The notes under the pieces are model-generated. The model was not told where the DNA came from, did not search any database, and saw only the letters and a list, made by a program, of their open reading frames with translations. DNA of 64,000 bases from Hordeum vulgare subsp. vulgare (lineage: Eukaryota; Streptophyta; Magnoliopsida; Poales; Poaceae), in assembly GCF_904849725.1 (NCBI RefSeq), contig NC_058524.1:346076823-346140822 (forward strand), in the 5' to 3' direction. Position numbers and translations under genes: made by a program. Of this stretch, positions 33,420 to 45,063 are shown piece after piece; the first letter of the stretch is position 1; each line of letters starts with the position of its first letter.

Positions 33420-34128
33420 ATGGATCCACATCCACTTGGTAATATCTTTAAGAGATCCAATTATGTTTATCCAATTGCTAGTGAGTTGAGTTCACTTGAC
33501 TACCTTTATAGAGTTTTGCTTGAGATGCGTGAATCTGAAAATTGTGAGGACGAAATTTATGAAGTGATTCACGAGGACTCCTTGGATGAAAAGCATGATT
33601 GCAATGGTTTCACTATAAATTCTATTAGTGACAATCATGCTAAAAATATGCAAAACCCTAAGCTTGGTGATGCTAGTTTTGCTATGTCCACTACTAGTTG
33701 CAATTATCATGATAAATATGATATTTGCAATATTATTGAAAGTGGGTTTAGAGATGTCATGACTTTAGTTGATGATAATCCCACTATTTTTGAAGAGCAT
33801 TCAACTTTGCATGCATGTGGATCATGAAAAGAATATCCTATGTGATAGCTATATCGTTGAATTTGACTATGATCCCACATGTAATTGCTATGCGAGAGGA
33901 AAATATTGTGGTAGAAACTTTCATGTTACCAAATTACCTCTCGTTATGTGGAGATTGCTATTGTCTCTTTCTTCTTCCTTGCATATGGCAACAATTGGTT
34001 GTCTTGACAATCTGTTTTCCTATAAAATGCCTATGCATAGGAAGTATGTTAGACTTAGATGTGATTTTCACATGTTTCATGATGCTCTCTTCGTGTCCGA
34101 TTGCTATCTTTTGTGTGAGCATCATTGA
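33420..34128 (+). pseudogene. Conserved ORF of unknown function, Sabrina-like A
   Basis: The ATG at 33420 opens MDPHPLGNIFKRSNYVYPIA, followed by acidic, Asn-rich sequence (NMQNPKLGDASFAMST). A frame change near 33800 moves to a second part with CDSYIVEFDYDPTCNCYARG, a Cys-rich patch, then hydrophobic segments. Copy B carries the same two-part ORF at 46859-47607. Relative to B, this copy lacks a short stretch near 33705. It sits where gag is expected, but I see no gag, zinc knuckle, RT or integrase motif. The function is unknown. Confidence 0.6.
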
Positions 34129-34140
34129 ATTATCACTGCC

Positions 34141-34186
34141 TAGCTAAGGGCGTTAAACAATAGCGCTTGTTGGGAGGCAACCCAAT
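34141..34186 (+). other. Conserved hairpin-forming block after the ORF (copy A)
   Basis: TAGCTAAGGGCGTTAAACAA leads into a perfect 5-bp stem, TTGGG and CCCAA, around AGGCAA (34170-34185). Copy B has the same block at 47630-47675 with one loop change. It may be an RNA structure or a conserved coding remnant. Confidence 0.5.
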
Positions 34187-34189
34187 GAA

Positions 34190-36642
34190 TTTATCTTTTT
34201 TTCTTTCTGTTTTGTTGCGTCCACACCATCATAATTTTGTTGTGCTTGTGTTTTTTGTGTTTCCTTTTGTGTTTGAGCCAAGCAAAACCTTTATGATTAG
34301 TCTTGGTAATGGTTGTTTGATCCTGCTGGAAAAAGACAAAAACTTTTCGCTCACGAGATGATTTTTAGTTTTTATTAAGAACAATCTTTTGAGTTGATTC
34401 TTTTTTTCTGATGGTTGATATGCTTTTTTCCCACGCCATCATAATTTTTCAGAATTGTTTAGGTAGCACAAGTATACTAAGTATACAAATTGCTACAGAC
34501 TCGTCTGTTTTTGACAGATTCTGTTTTTTGTTGAGTTGGTTGCTTGTTTTGACGAAACTATGGTTAGTATCGGGGGGTACTAGCCATGGAAAAGTGAGAA
34601 TACAGTAGCCCAACACCAATATATATGGATTCAAGTTTTCTACAGTACCAAAAGAAGTGGTAGTTTCTTTTCTTGTGCTAATGTTATCATGAGTTTCTGT
34701 TTAAGTTTTGTGTTGTGAAGTTCTCAAGTTTTGGGTGATGTTCTCATGGAAAAAGAGATAAGGAGTGGAAAGAGCTCAAGCTTGGGGATTCCCAAGGCAT
34801 CCCAAGCCAAATTCAAGGACACCAAAAATCCTAAGCTTGGAGATGCCCGGGGAAGGCATCCCCTCTTTTTTCAATCCATCGGTAACATTACTTGGAGCTA
34901 TATTTTTATTCACCACATGTTATGTGTTTTGCTTGGAGCGTCTTGTATCGTAGGAGTCTTTTCCTTTTGTTGTGTCACAATCATCCTTGCTGCACACCTT
35001 TTGAGAGAGAGAGACATGCACTCATCGTGATTTTGCTAGAATGCTCATAGTGCTTCACTTATATCTTTTGAGCTAGATACTTTTGCTCTTGTGCTTCACT
35101 TATATCTTTTAGAGCACGGCGGTGCGTGACTTGGTAGTTGGCTTATGCTATGAAAGTAGTCCCAAATGTGATAGGCACCCAAAGAAGATGCAAAAACCTC
35201 CATCTTCATGTGCATTTAGTAGAAAGAGAAGTCTTTATTCCTCTCAATTAGTTTTGAGACGTGGATTCGGTAATATTAAGAGCTATGTTAGTAGGGTGTT
35301 GTGAATATAGAAATATTTGTGTTGAAGATAGTGATTCCCGTAGCATGAACGTATGGTGAACCGCTATGTTAGGAAGTCGGAGCATAATTTATCTATTGAT
35401 TGTCATCCTTTGTGTTGAGGTCGGGATCGCCCGATGGTTAACACCTACCAACCTTTCCCCTCGGAGTATGCGTTTAGCACTTTGTTTCGATTACTAATAA
35501 AAACTTTTCCAACAAGTATGTGAGTTCTTCATGACTAATGTGAGTCCATGGTTTAGATGCACTTTCACCTTCCACCATTGCTAGCTTCTCTAGTGCCGCG
35601 CAAGTCTCGCCGGTGCACAAACCCACCAAATTCCTTCCTCAAAAGAGCCACCATACCTACCTACTATGGCATTTTCATAGCCATTCCGAGATATATTGCC
35701 ATGCAACTACCACCGTTCCGTCTCATGACTTGTGCCGTCACTCTCATATTGCCATTGCATGATCGTAAGATAGCTAGTGAGATGTTTCAACGTCATATGC
35801 CATGCTAGATTGTTGCACATCCCGGTACACTGCCGGAGGCATTTCCAATGGAGTCATCATCATTGTGATCTTTGAGCTATGAGTAAACAAAAGTGTGATG
35901 ATCATTATTATTAGAGCATTGTACCATGTGAGGAAATAAAAAAATAGGCCAAAGAGCCCAAAAAGAAAAGAAAAAGAAAAGAAAAAAAGAGGCCTATGAG
36001 CCCAAATATAAAAAAGAGAAAAAGAGAGAAGGGACAATGCTACTATCCTTTTCCACACTTGTGCTTCATAATAGCACCATGTTCTTCATGATTGAGTGCT
36101 TCTTGCTTTGTCACTACCATATTCTAGTGGGAATCTTCATTATATAACTTGGCTTGTATATTCCAATGATAGTGCTATATCCATTGCTTTGTCACTCCTC
36201 ATTTTTGTCTCACAACCACCACCACACTCTATTCCACCTATAGTGCTATATCCATGGCTCGCGCTCATGTATTGCGTGATAGTTATAAAAGTTTTAGAAA
36301 GTAAGAGTGCGAAAACAATTACTTGGCCAATACCGGGGTTGTGCATGATTTACATTAGTTGTGTGAGGATGATGGAGCATAGCCAGACTATATGATTTTA
36401 TACGGATAACTTTCATTGGCCTTGTTCTTTTGAAAGTTCATGATTACCTTGCTAGTTTGCTTGAAGTATTACTGTTTTCATGTCAATAGCAAACTATTGT
36501 TTCGAATCTTACGGATCTGAATATTCGTGTCACGTGAAAGAAGCTGCAAAGGACAACTATGCTAGGTAGCATTCCACATAAAAAATTCATTCTTTATCAC
36601 TTCCCTACTCGAGGACGAGCAGGAGTTAAGCTTGGGGATGCT
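34190..36642. other. Non-coding 3' internal region of Sabrina-like A
   Basis: No supported gene. An AAAAAGAAAAGAAAAAG purine run lies near 35940-36030. The last bases (GGAGTTAAGCTTGGGGATGCT) before the 3' LTR are the probable polypurine tract, and copy B has the same sequence at 50267-50286. Confidence 0.65.
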
Positions 36643-38163
36643 TGATACGTCTCCAACGTATCTATAATTTTTGATGGTTTCATGCTATTATCTTGTCAAA
36701 CTTTGGATGTTTTGCATGCTTTTTATATATTTTCTGGGACTAACTTACGAACTCAGTGCCAGTTCCTGTTTTTTTCCATGTTTTTGACCCCTTTTAGAGG
36801 AGATTTTTAAACAGAGTCCAAACGGAAGAAAATCCTGAAAATATTTTTTCCGTAACAGAAGAAGATCGGGAAGCTTGAGAGCCAAGGCAGGGGAGCCTCA
36901 GGGGTCCCCCAAGCACCCACCACCCGGCCAGGGGGGAAGCCGCGGCCCACAAGCTTGTGGGCCCCCTGGGTGCCCTCTGACCTAGGGGCTGCGCCTATAT
37001 ATTCCCTCAAAATCAAAAAAAAATCAGGAGATCATCGAAATCACTTTTCCACCGCCGCAAGCTTCTGTCTCCGCAAGATCCTATCTGGGGCACGTTCTGG
37101 TGCCCTGCCGGAGGGGGGATTCGGAAACGGAGGGCTTCTTCATCAACACCATGACCTCTCCGATGATGCGTGAGTAGTTCACCATAGACCTACGGGTCCA
37201 TAGCTAGTAACTAGATGGCTTCTTCTCTCTCTTGGATCTTCAATACAAAGTTCTCCATGATCTTCATGGAGATCTATCTGATGTAATCTTCTTTTGCGGT
37301 GTGTTTGTCGAGATTCGATGAATTGTGGATTTATAATCAGATTATCTATGAATCTTATTTGAGTTTCTTATGATCTCTCTTACGCATGATTTCATATCCT
37401 TGTAATTCTCTTCGAGTTGTGGGTTTTGTTTGGTGAACTAGATCTACGATTCTTGCAGTGGGAGAAGTGCTTGGTTTTGGGTTCATACCGTGCGGTGACC
37501 TCACCCAGTGATAGAAAGGGTAGCGAGGCACGCATCGTGTTGTTGCCATCAAGGGTAAAAAGATGGGGTTTTCATCATTGGTTTGAGATTATCCCTCTAG
37601 ATCATTTCATCTTGCTTAAGGCGTTACTCTGTTCGTCATGAACTCAATACACTAGATGCATGCTGGATAGTGGTCGATGTGTGGAGTAATAGTAGTAGAT
37701 GCAGAAAGTATCGGTCTACTTGTCTCGGACGTGATTCCTATATGTATGATCATTGCCTTAGATATCATCATGACTTTGCGCGGTTCTATCTATTGCTCGA
37801 CAGTAATTTGTTCACTGACGATGATATTTGCTATTTTGAGAGAAGCCTCTAGTGAACACTATGGCCTCCGGGTCTACTCCACACCATATTTTCAGCCTTA
37901 CACTTTTTACTTCGTCGCACTTTCCGCCTTCAGATCTCACTTTTGCAAACAATCTTGAAGGGATTGACAACCCCTTTGTTGCGTTGGGTGCAAGCTTGTT
38001 TGTGTTTGCGCAGGTACACTGGCCTTGACGAGAACCTCCTTCTGGATTGATACCTTGGTTCTCAAACTGAGGGAAATACTTACTGCTCCTGTGCTGCATC
38101 ACCCTTTCCTCTTCAAGGGAAAAACCGACGCGAACAAAAGGAAGGACTTTTGTTACCGTAGCA
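36643..38163 (+). repeat. Sabrina-like A 3' LTR
   Basis: It starts TGATACGTCTCC and ends TACCGTAGCA. A TATA box lies at 36996-37003. It is followed by the target duplication ATCGG. Confidence 0.92.
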
Positions 38164-39605
38164 ATCGGCGAGCCATAGAAAATAAATGGATCTTTAAGAA
38201 GAAGACTGACGCGGATGGTAATGTGACCATCTATAAGGCTCGACTTGTTGCTAAGGGTTATCGACAAGTTCAAGGGATTGACTACGATGAGACCTTCTCA
38301 CCCATAGCGATGCTAAAGTCGGTCCGAATCATGTTAGCAAATACCGCATTTTGTGATTATGAAATCTGGCAAATGGACATCAAAACGACAGTCATGAACG
38401 ACTTTCTTAAGGAAGAATTGTATATGATACAATCGGAAGGTTTTGTCAATCCTAGCAATGCTAACAAGGTATGCAAGCTCCAAAGCTCCATCTAGGGGCT
38501 GGTGCAAGCATCTCGGAGTTGGAACATTCGCTTTCATGAGGTGATCAAAGACTTTTGGTGTGTACAGACTTATGGAGAAGGTTGTATTTACAAGAAAGTG
38601 AGTGGGAGTTGTGTAGCATTTGTCATATTATATGTGGATGACATATTGTTGATGGGAAATGATATAGAACTATTGGAAAACATCAAGGCCTACTTGAATA
38701 AGAGTTTTTCAATGAAGGATCTTGGAGAAGCTGCTTACATATTAGGCATCAAGATCTGGAGAGATAGATGGAGACGCCCCATAGGTCTTTCACAAAGCAC
38801 ATACCTTGACAAAATATTGAAGAAGTTCAATATGGATAAGGCCAAGAAGGGGTTCTTGCCTGTATTATAAGGTGTGAGCTTGAGTACGCCTCAACTCCCG
38901 ACCACGGCGGAAGATAGAGAAAAGATGAGTACCGTCCCCTATGCTTCATCCATAGGCTACATCATGTATGGCATGCTGTGTACCAGACCTTATGTGCACC
39001 TTGCCATAAGTTTGGTAGGGAGGTACCAAAGTGATCTAGGAGTGGATCACTAGACAGCGGTCAAGAACATCGTTAAGTACCTGAAAAGGACTAAAGATAT
39101 GTTTCTCGTTTATGGAGGTGTCGAAGAGCTTGTCGTAAAGGGTTACGTCAATGCTAGCTTCGACACAAATCCAGATAACTCCAAGTCACAAACCTGATAC
39201 GTGTATATTTGAATAATGGGGCAGTTAGCTAGTGCACTTGCAAGCAAAGCGTCATGGCAGCATCTACTTGTGAAGCGGAGTACATAGCTGCTACAGAAGC
39301 AGCACAGGAAGGAGTCTGGATGAAGGAGTTCATCACCGACCTAGGAGTGATTCCCAGTGTGTCGGGCCCGATGACTCTGTTATGTGACAACACTTGAGCT
39401 ATTGCTATTGCAAAGGAGCCCAGGTTTCAAAAGAAGACCAAGCACATCAAGCGCCGCTTCAACTAAATTTGTGGACACATCCAGGATGGAGATATAGATA
39501 TTTGTAAAGTACATACACATCCAAATGTCACAGATCCGTTGACTAAACCACTTCCACGAGTGAAACATGATCAACACCAGAACTCTATGGATGTTCGATT
39601 CATCA
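38164..39605 (+). pseudogene. pol: Angela reverse transcriptase and RNase H (decayed)
   Basis: Pol resumes after the insertion with RRAIENKWIFKKKTDADGN. RT motifs are clear (KARLVAKGYRQVQGIDYDE), and the catalytic YVDD is intact at 38631-38642. A stop at 38493-38495 and another at 38868-38870 interrupt it. RNase H remains are scattered over 38980-39500 (STCEAEYIAATEAAQEGVW; TKHIKRRFN), with several stops such as CTGATACG near 39193. RT copies element RNA to DNA and RNase H removes the RNA. This copy cannot express the whole chain. Confidence 0.9.
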
Positions 39606-39634
39606 CAATGTAACTAGATTATTGACTCTAGTGC

Positions 39635-39645
39635 AACTGGGAGGC
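39635..39645 (+). other. Polypurine tract of Angela
   Basis: ACTGGGAGGC directly precedes the 3' LTR start, the usual copia arrangement. Confidence 0.65.
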
Positions 39646-41367
39646 TGTTGGAAATATGCCCTAGAGGCAATAATAAAGTGGTTATTATTATATTTCCTAG
39701 TTCATTATAATTGTCTATTATTCATGCTATAATTCTATTAATCGGAAACCATAATACATGTGTGAATATATAGATCACAATGTGTCCCTAGTGATCCTCT
39801 AGTTAGCTAGCTCGTTGATCAATAGATGATCATGGTTTCCTGATTATGGACATTGGATGTCATTGATAACGGGATCACATTATTGGGGAATGATGTGATG
39901 GACAAGACCCCATCCTAAGCATAGCACTAGATCATATTTTTCGTCTACTAAAGCTTTGTAATGTCAAGTATCGTTTCCTTAGACCATGAGATTGTGCAAC
40001 TCCCGGATACTGTAGGAGTGCTTTGGGTGTACCAAACGTCACAATTTAACTGGGTGATTATAAAGGTGCTCTACAGGTATCTCCGAAAGTGTCAGTTGGG
40101 TTGTGCGAATCGAGACTTGGATTTGTCACTCCGTGTGACGGAGACGTATGTCTGGCCCACTCGATAATCCATCATCATAATGAGCTTAATGTGACTAAGG
40201 AGTTAGCCACAGGATGATGTGTTACGGAACGAGTAAAGAGACTTGCCGGTAACGAGATTGAATAAGGTATAGGGATACCGACGATCGAATATCTGGCAAG
40301 TATCATACCGGTAGACAAACGGATTTTCATAAGGGATTGCTTCAATCCCCGACATCGTGGTTCATCCGATGAGATCATCGTGGAACATGTGGGAACCAAC
40401 ATGTATATCCAGACCCCGCTGTTGGTTATTGACAGGAGAGGTGTCTTGGTCATGTCTGCATGCTTCCCGCACCCGTAGGGTCTACACACTTAAGGTTCGA
40501 TTACGTGGTTACCGGAGGTTGTTCAGAGTCCCAGATGATATCGCAGATGTCACGAGGAGTTCCGGAATGGTCCGGAGGTAAAGATTCTACATAGGAAGTG
40601 AGGATTTGATCGCCAGAAGTGTTTTGGGCATCACCGGTAATGTACTGGGACCACCGGGAAGGGCCACCAGCCCCAAACTACTACATGGGCCAAACGTGGA
40701 TGGGAACCAGCCCAGAGGTGGGCTGGACCGCCACCACTAAAGGCCCAAGGCGCACCAAGGGGTGGAGGGGGCCAAACCATAGGCGTGGAGGGGCTGCCTT
40801 GGGCCTCAAGGCCCTCTTGGGCGCCTCCACCCTTGGCCGCCACCCTCCTTGCCCATCTAGGGATGCCGCACCCCTTAGGGTGGGAAACCCTAAGGGTGGG
40901 CACCCGCCTCCCTCTCCTCCTATATATAGTGGAGGGTTTGGGTCTGTTTTGAGACACAACTTCGCTCTCTCTCTCTCGGCGCATTCCTACTCCTCCACCT
41001 CCTCGTCCTCCGTAGTGCTTGGCGAAGCCTTGTCGGAGTTTCACGTAGCTCCACGGTCACCACGCCATCGTGCTGCCGGAGCTCTCCCTAAACATCTCCT
41101 CCCTCCTTGCTAGATCAAGGCGTTCGAGACGTCATCGGGCTGCATGTGTGTTGAATGCGGAGGCGCCGTTGTTCGGTGCATAGATCTGAATCCACCGCGA
41201 TCTGAATCATTACGAGTACGACTCCATCAACCGCGTTCTAGGAACGCTTCCGCTTAGCAATCTTCAGAGGTACGAAGATTCTCTACTCCTTTGCTCATTG
41301 TTGGTTTCTCCATAGATAGATCCTTGTGTGGCGTAGGATTTTTTTGAAATTACTACGTTCCCCAACA
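39646..41367 (+). repeat. Angela 3' LTR (1,722 bp)
   Basis: It starts TGTTGGAAATATGCCCTAG and ends CCCCAACA. A TATA box lies at 40921-40929. The length agrees with Angela/BARE1 LTRs. The following bases GTAAG (41368-41372) should be one half of its target duplication. Confidence 0.95.
40921..40929 (+). promoter_or_regulatory. TATA box of the Angela 3' LTR
   Basis: TATATATAG sits about 440 bp before the LTR end. The same site in the partial 5' LTR is at 27440-27448. Confidence 0.7.
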
Positions 41368-41511
41368 GTAAGACTCTTGTTATTCAGTTTCTGTGTGTTC
41401 AGTGACCATTGATATCTGGAATCACTGTGCATGTACATTCGGTGATCACGACTTATGATTTGAGGCCCCACAAGAACGATCCATTGTGTACCTTGCGGTA
41501 GAACCGTAGGG

Positions 41512-42075
41512 ATGAAAAGTTGTGCGACCTTGATGCATTCCTATTCTAGGATGAACTTAGTGAGCCGGACTATGGTTGGCGCTTTGAACCTCCCATTGAT
41601 TGAACGTTCAAAACCATACAAGATTTGGTCCAAGGAAAAGTTTGCCAAGATCATGCATCCTGTCAAGGTACGATTTATTCTAAGTGGTAATGGTGACATG
41701 GTCATGTGTGATGTGCGTCCTATTCACATGCATACATGTTCAATACTGCTAGGGAAACCATGGGCAGATATAGGACAATTGACATATGATTCGGTTACCC
41801 AATTTTCTTTTGTTCGTGGAGGACAATGGATACCACTTGATTCATACTCATCAGAGAACTATATGGTTGATCGCAAGAAGAGGGATATTTCTCAAGGTTT
41901 ATTAGAAGTGAAGAAGAAGAAGATAGAGGCTATTGAAATTCTCCACGTATTGTTCAAACATCAAATAATAATATTGTTGAAGAGATTGATTCAAAACCGA
42001 GGATGGTTTTATTGCAAGGAGGAGAGGATGATATGGTCGCAACTAATGTTAGTGTTGTTGATGATCGCAAAATAA
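41512..42075 (+). pseudogene. Gypsy protease-region remnant
   Basis: The 187-residue open frame includes NLVSRTMVGALNLPLIERSK and CSILLGKPWADIG. These resemble the retropepsin-like segment between gag and RT of grass gypsy elements, in particular the LLGKPW motif that ends the fold. The expected active-site triad upstream is not recognisable (CATLMHSYS at the likely place). No RT or integrase follows; the sequence is degraded beyond 42075. This is probably an older insertion that others have cut into. Confidence 0.5.
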
Positions 42076-43361
42076 TAGCAGATGTTAGTGGGTTAAAAGA
42101 AATATTCCTGTTACAAGAAAACAAGACATTGCTTTATTCGATCATTATGCCAAGGAGAAGGAAAAGAATTCGCTGGACGTCCATGTATTGAAGGGGGATA
42201 TTTGCATGCAAGCAAAGTTTCAAGAATCGCTATTCTAAATCGGATGGGAGCTCCATTGCTAGGATCGTGAATCATAGAATCATAACTAGCAGGATCGCAG
42301 AAAGTTAGATTCCATGAGCAAAATCGTACAATCAAAGAGCCTAGTTTGGACCGTAAGATCGAAAGATTCCCAAACTTGAGTCGCGATTCTGACAACTTTG
42401 CACGCAAGGTAAATTACCAACTCAAGACAGAAGATGTGCGTGCAATATTGACGTGGAGCAGTTTGTCAAGGAAATACAAACGTGCAGTAATTACTTGTAA
42501 GAAAAGGCAACCAATGGTAATGTGAGAAATCATGCCACATCTAATTTATTTGCATCAGTCAATAAGATAAATAGAAGAGATATCTTCCTTTTTATCCCAC
42601 TCCCACACAAGTTAAGGTCTATCAACTACATGAGATGTACATGCAGAATTAGAGACATGCTAAGCTTGAGAGGGTGCAGGTGGGGTCGATCTTCCCAAGG
42701 AGAAGACCCACCGAGCAAAATTAGGAGTCTTGGATTGTTATACGGTACGAGGTGATGAAGGATGACAGATACTTTATTAGTTAAATTTTTGATTAGTTTA
42801 AATAGGTGGGGGAGAGAGTCTGTTTCAATCTAGAGTAATTAGGTCAGTTTTGTTATTTGTGCGTTGCTTATAAAAGGGGCTCGCGACGACCAATGTACAT
42901 AGGTTATTTTTTATGAAATATACACAATGTATTTTCACGGTAGACACTCGTATCATGATTTGGAGGTATCTTTAGAAAACCTCTCTATTGTGATTTATTA
43001 ACAGAAATTGTTTTGCGCGTGAGTAGTGTCATCGAGATTGGTTTCCTCGTGTTGAGCCGCAAGGATCAAACCCTCTATTTCATGTACATCGCCTGTGTGG
43101 GGGAGAGGTTGCTACTTTTAGTTGTGGAGTGTCATGAAAGATCGGGCCACAACGAAAGATCAGATATCACATCGAGGTTCGGTTTACGTAAGGTGGTATC
43201 CAGAAAAAAGTTTGAGCATGACACTATATTTTTTCTTCGAGTTACTATTGAAGTTTTTATCATGAGAAAATATTGTAGCTCACAAATGAGGATGGCAGTA
43301 GAGAAGGATCCATTGCGTACCTTGCCGTGATACCAATGACTTACGCGTGTGCGTGTAGACC
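42076..43361. other. Degraded remainder of the gypsy remnant
   Basis: No coherent gene. Around 42780-43200 the sequence looks like an LTR tail (CTTATAAAAGGGGCTCG near 42868, a possible TATA with start region). TGGTATCCAGA at 43196 resembles a methionine-tRNA primer site but has no clear LTR end before it. A phrase GATCCATTG(T/C)GTACCTTG occurs at 41479 and 43307. AGACC at 43357-43361 precedes the Sirevirus LTR and is its likely left target duplication. Confidence 0.35.
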
Positions 43362-44776
43362 TGTAAGTGCATCTAGTGCCCTTAGTGATTTTTGTGGTTT
43401 GAAGACTTCTACGCTAAGTAACTAATGTGTTTGTAAGTGTACACATGCTCTATAAGTCGCTAAGCAGTTTGAGTTGTACGATGAATATCGACCCCTAAAA
43501 ATGAATGTCTTCGGCTGAAGAATTGGTCTTAATTTGAAGACTTTGATCGTGAAGAAATTGTGATGAAATTGATATTCCTCAAGAAGATATTGAAGATGAG
43601 GAGTTGGTGTGTCCTGAAGAAAATAAGTCTGGAGAATTTGAAGCATGAAGATTTACTCTTTCTGTGTCATTTTCTTTACTCTTGAGTCATAGGAACACTG
43701 TACTGTTAAAGGGGGTCGAAGTAATACTATGTAATGAATTTCCTCATGATGCTCAACCCAAGCCTAAACCTACCAAAGCCTCAAGTGAGGAATATGAGAG
43801 ACATGAGGACATTCACAGTTGAAAGTTCCAACCATTGCCGCGACACGCGCCACCTCACTGATCTTATCCACCCAACGGTCACATTATTTAAGGGCATTTA
43901 TGTCAAATCATGTGAGGATGCTCCCATGCTATAAATAGCCGGCCCCACAACTACTAGCTGGTTGGCTGCTCCGAGAGAAACTGACACTTGTCATTTAGCG
44001 CAACCCAAATTCCTCAGAGTCTTCGAGAGTAAATCATCAAGTGAGGAAATACCCCAAACACCAAACCACAAACCAAAAACCAAGTGACTGAGCATCACTG
44101 AAGAATTTGTTCCTGTGTGGAACTGAAGCCTTTTACCTTTGAGGACTGTGCATCCTCCAGACGGTTAGGTGTCATAGTCTAGAGCATCCAGCAGTGAATT
44201 GTGGATCACCGGGTGACCAAGTTTGAGAGGGTTTGGAAGTCTGCCCTGAAGACTTACAACGAGTGTTGGGCGAGGAATGTGTGTCCTTAGCTCAAGGAGA
44301 ATACGGTAGGGACTGTGTGTCCCAGGACTGTGCGTCCTTTGGTTTCAATACCAAGACGCTCCAAACCAGAGGTACGACTATCACAACAGTTTGAACTGGG
44401 TCATCAACAACTGTCTTCATCATGAAAGGGGTTCTATTTCTTCAACTCTTTCATTTCCTTAGAATTGTATGTTGAAGACTTTCATCTGTGTTGTTTGAAA
44501 AAAAAATGATGACTTTCCGTGAATATCCTCAACCTCAAATTCTTCACTTGAGTTAATCTTTATTCGTGTTCTTTATACATGCGTACTGTGCAAACCAATT
44601 CTCATAATCTTCACCAAGTAATCTGCTGTAGCAGTCTTTGCACTTCTGATCCTATGCTATTTCTACTGTACGTAATTCATTAGTGAGGAATTTCCTCAAA
44701 AGGTATTTCCTCAGAGATCAAATTCAAAAAATTGCCTATTCACCCCCCCCCCTCTAGTCGATATAACGCACTTTCA
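43362..44776 (+). repeat. Sirevirus 5' LTR (1,415 bp)
   Basis: It starts TGTAAGTGCATCTAGTGCCC and ends CGCACTTTCA, followed by the primer site. It matches 62690-64000 along its length. A TATA box (TATAAATAG) lies at 43930-43938. Confidence 0.93.
43930..43938 (+). promoter_or_regulatory. TATA box of the Sirevirus 5' LTR
   Basis: TATAAATAG precedes CCGGCCCCACAAC. The 3' LTR has TATAAATA at 63249-63256 in the same context. Confidence 0.7.
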
Positions 44777-44778
44777 AT

Positions 44779-44794
44779 TGGTATCAGAGCAAGG
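44779..44794 (+). other. Primer binding site, initiator-Met tRNA (Sirevirus)
   Basis: TGGTATCAGAGCAAGG lies two bases after the LTR and is a standard copia primer site. Confidence 0.92.
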
Positions 44795-44843
44795 TACTCC
44801 CTTGTTCTGTGTGATTTTGGTTTAACCACCTGGAGTTTTAGTT

Positions 44844-45063
44844 ATGTCAACTGCAGGTATGGTTACTGCAGGATGTCCTACCTTTGAAGGAAAGGACTTT
44901 CCCAACAGGAAGACCAAGATGCAGTTACATCTCCAGGCTATAGACAATGATCTCTCGTACATTGTGGAACATCGTATTCCCTCCATCACTGCTACTATCT
45001 CTGCCGCTGATGTGAAGAAATTCAAGCAATTTGATTCTCAAGCGAAGAATATTATCTGTGGCC
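44844..45063 (+). pseudogene. gag: Sirevirus gag, N-terminal part (cut by Sabrina-like B)
   Basis: The ATG at 44844 opens MSTAGMVTAGCPTFEGKDFP. The frame is open to the insertion point at 45063, where it is cut in the middle of the gag domain (FDSQAKNIICG). The rest resumes at 51814. Confidence 0.82.

Larger units (their letters stand above)
31616..38163 (+). mobile_element. Sabrina-like non-autonomous LTR retrotransposon, copy A
   Basis: LTRs are at 31616-33157 and 36643-38163, with a 5-bp duplication ATCGG at 31611-31615 and 38164-38168. The primer site matches tRNA-Asp. The 3.5-kb internal region has one conserved short ORF and no reverse transcriptase or integrase, so the element depended on a partner. 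The name rests on the LTR start TGATACGTCTCCAACG and on GCAAGCTTCTGTCTCCGC, which resembles a Sabrina primer sequence that I recall. The insertion lies inside Angela pol, between integrase and RT. Confidence 0.88.
27414..41367 (+). mobile_element. Angela/BARE1-WIS copia element (split and decayed)
   Basis: The order is partial 5' LTR, primer site, long leader, gag, protease, integrase, RT, RNase H, purine tract and 3' LTR. Integrase before RT is the Ty1/copia order. The 3' LTR start (TGTTGGAAATATGCCC) and the end CCCCAACA are the Angela/BARE1 signature. The left LTR begins mid-sequence exactly at the Tat LTR end, so the Tat element sits in it. A Sabrina-like element splits pol at 31616-38163. 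Several stops and frameshifts make it non-autonomous. Confidence 0.93.

Noticed and set aside
33228..33431. Minus-strand frames overlapping the Sabrina-like primer-site region
   Set aside because: Short, opposite the conserved ORF leader, no domain.
40619..41113. 164-residue plus and 137-residue minus frames near the Angela LTR promoter
   Set aside because: They lie wholly inside the LTR. GC-rich LTR sequence is often open by chance.
42111..42407. 98-residue minus-strand frame in the gypsy remnant
   Set aside because: No recognisable motif in a degraded region. Chance opening.
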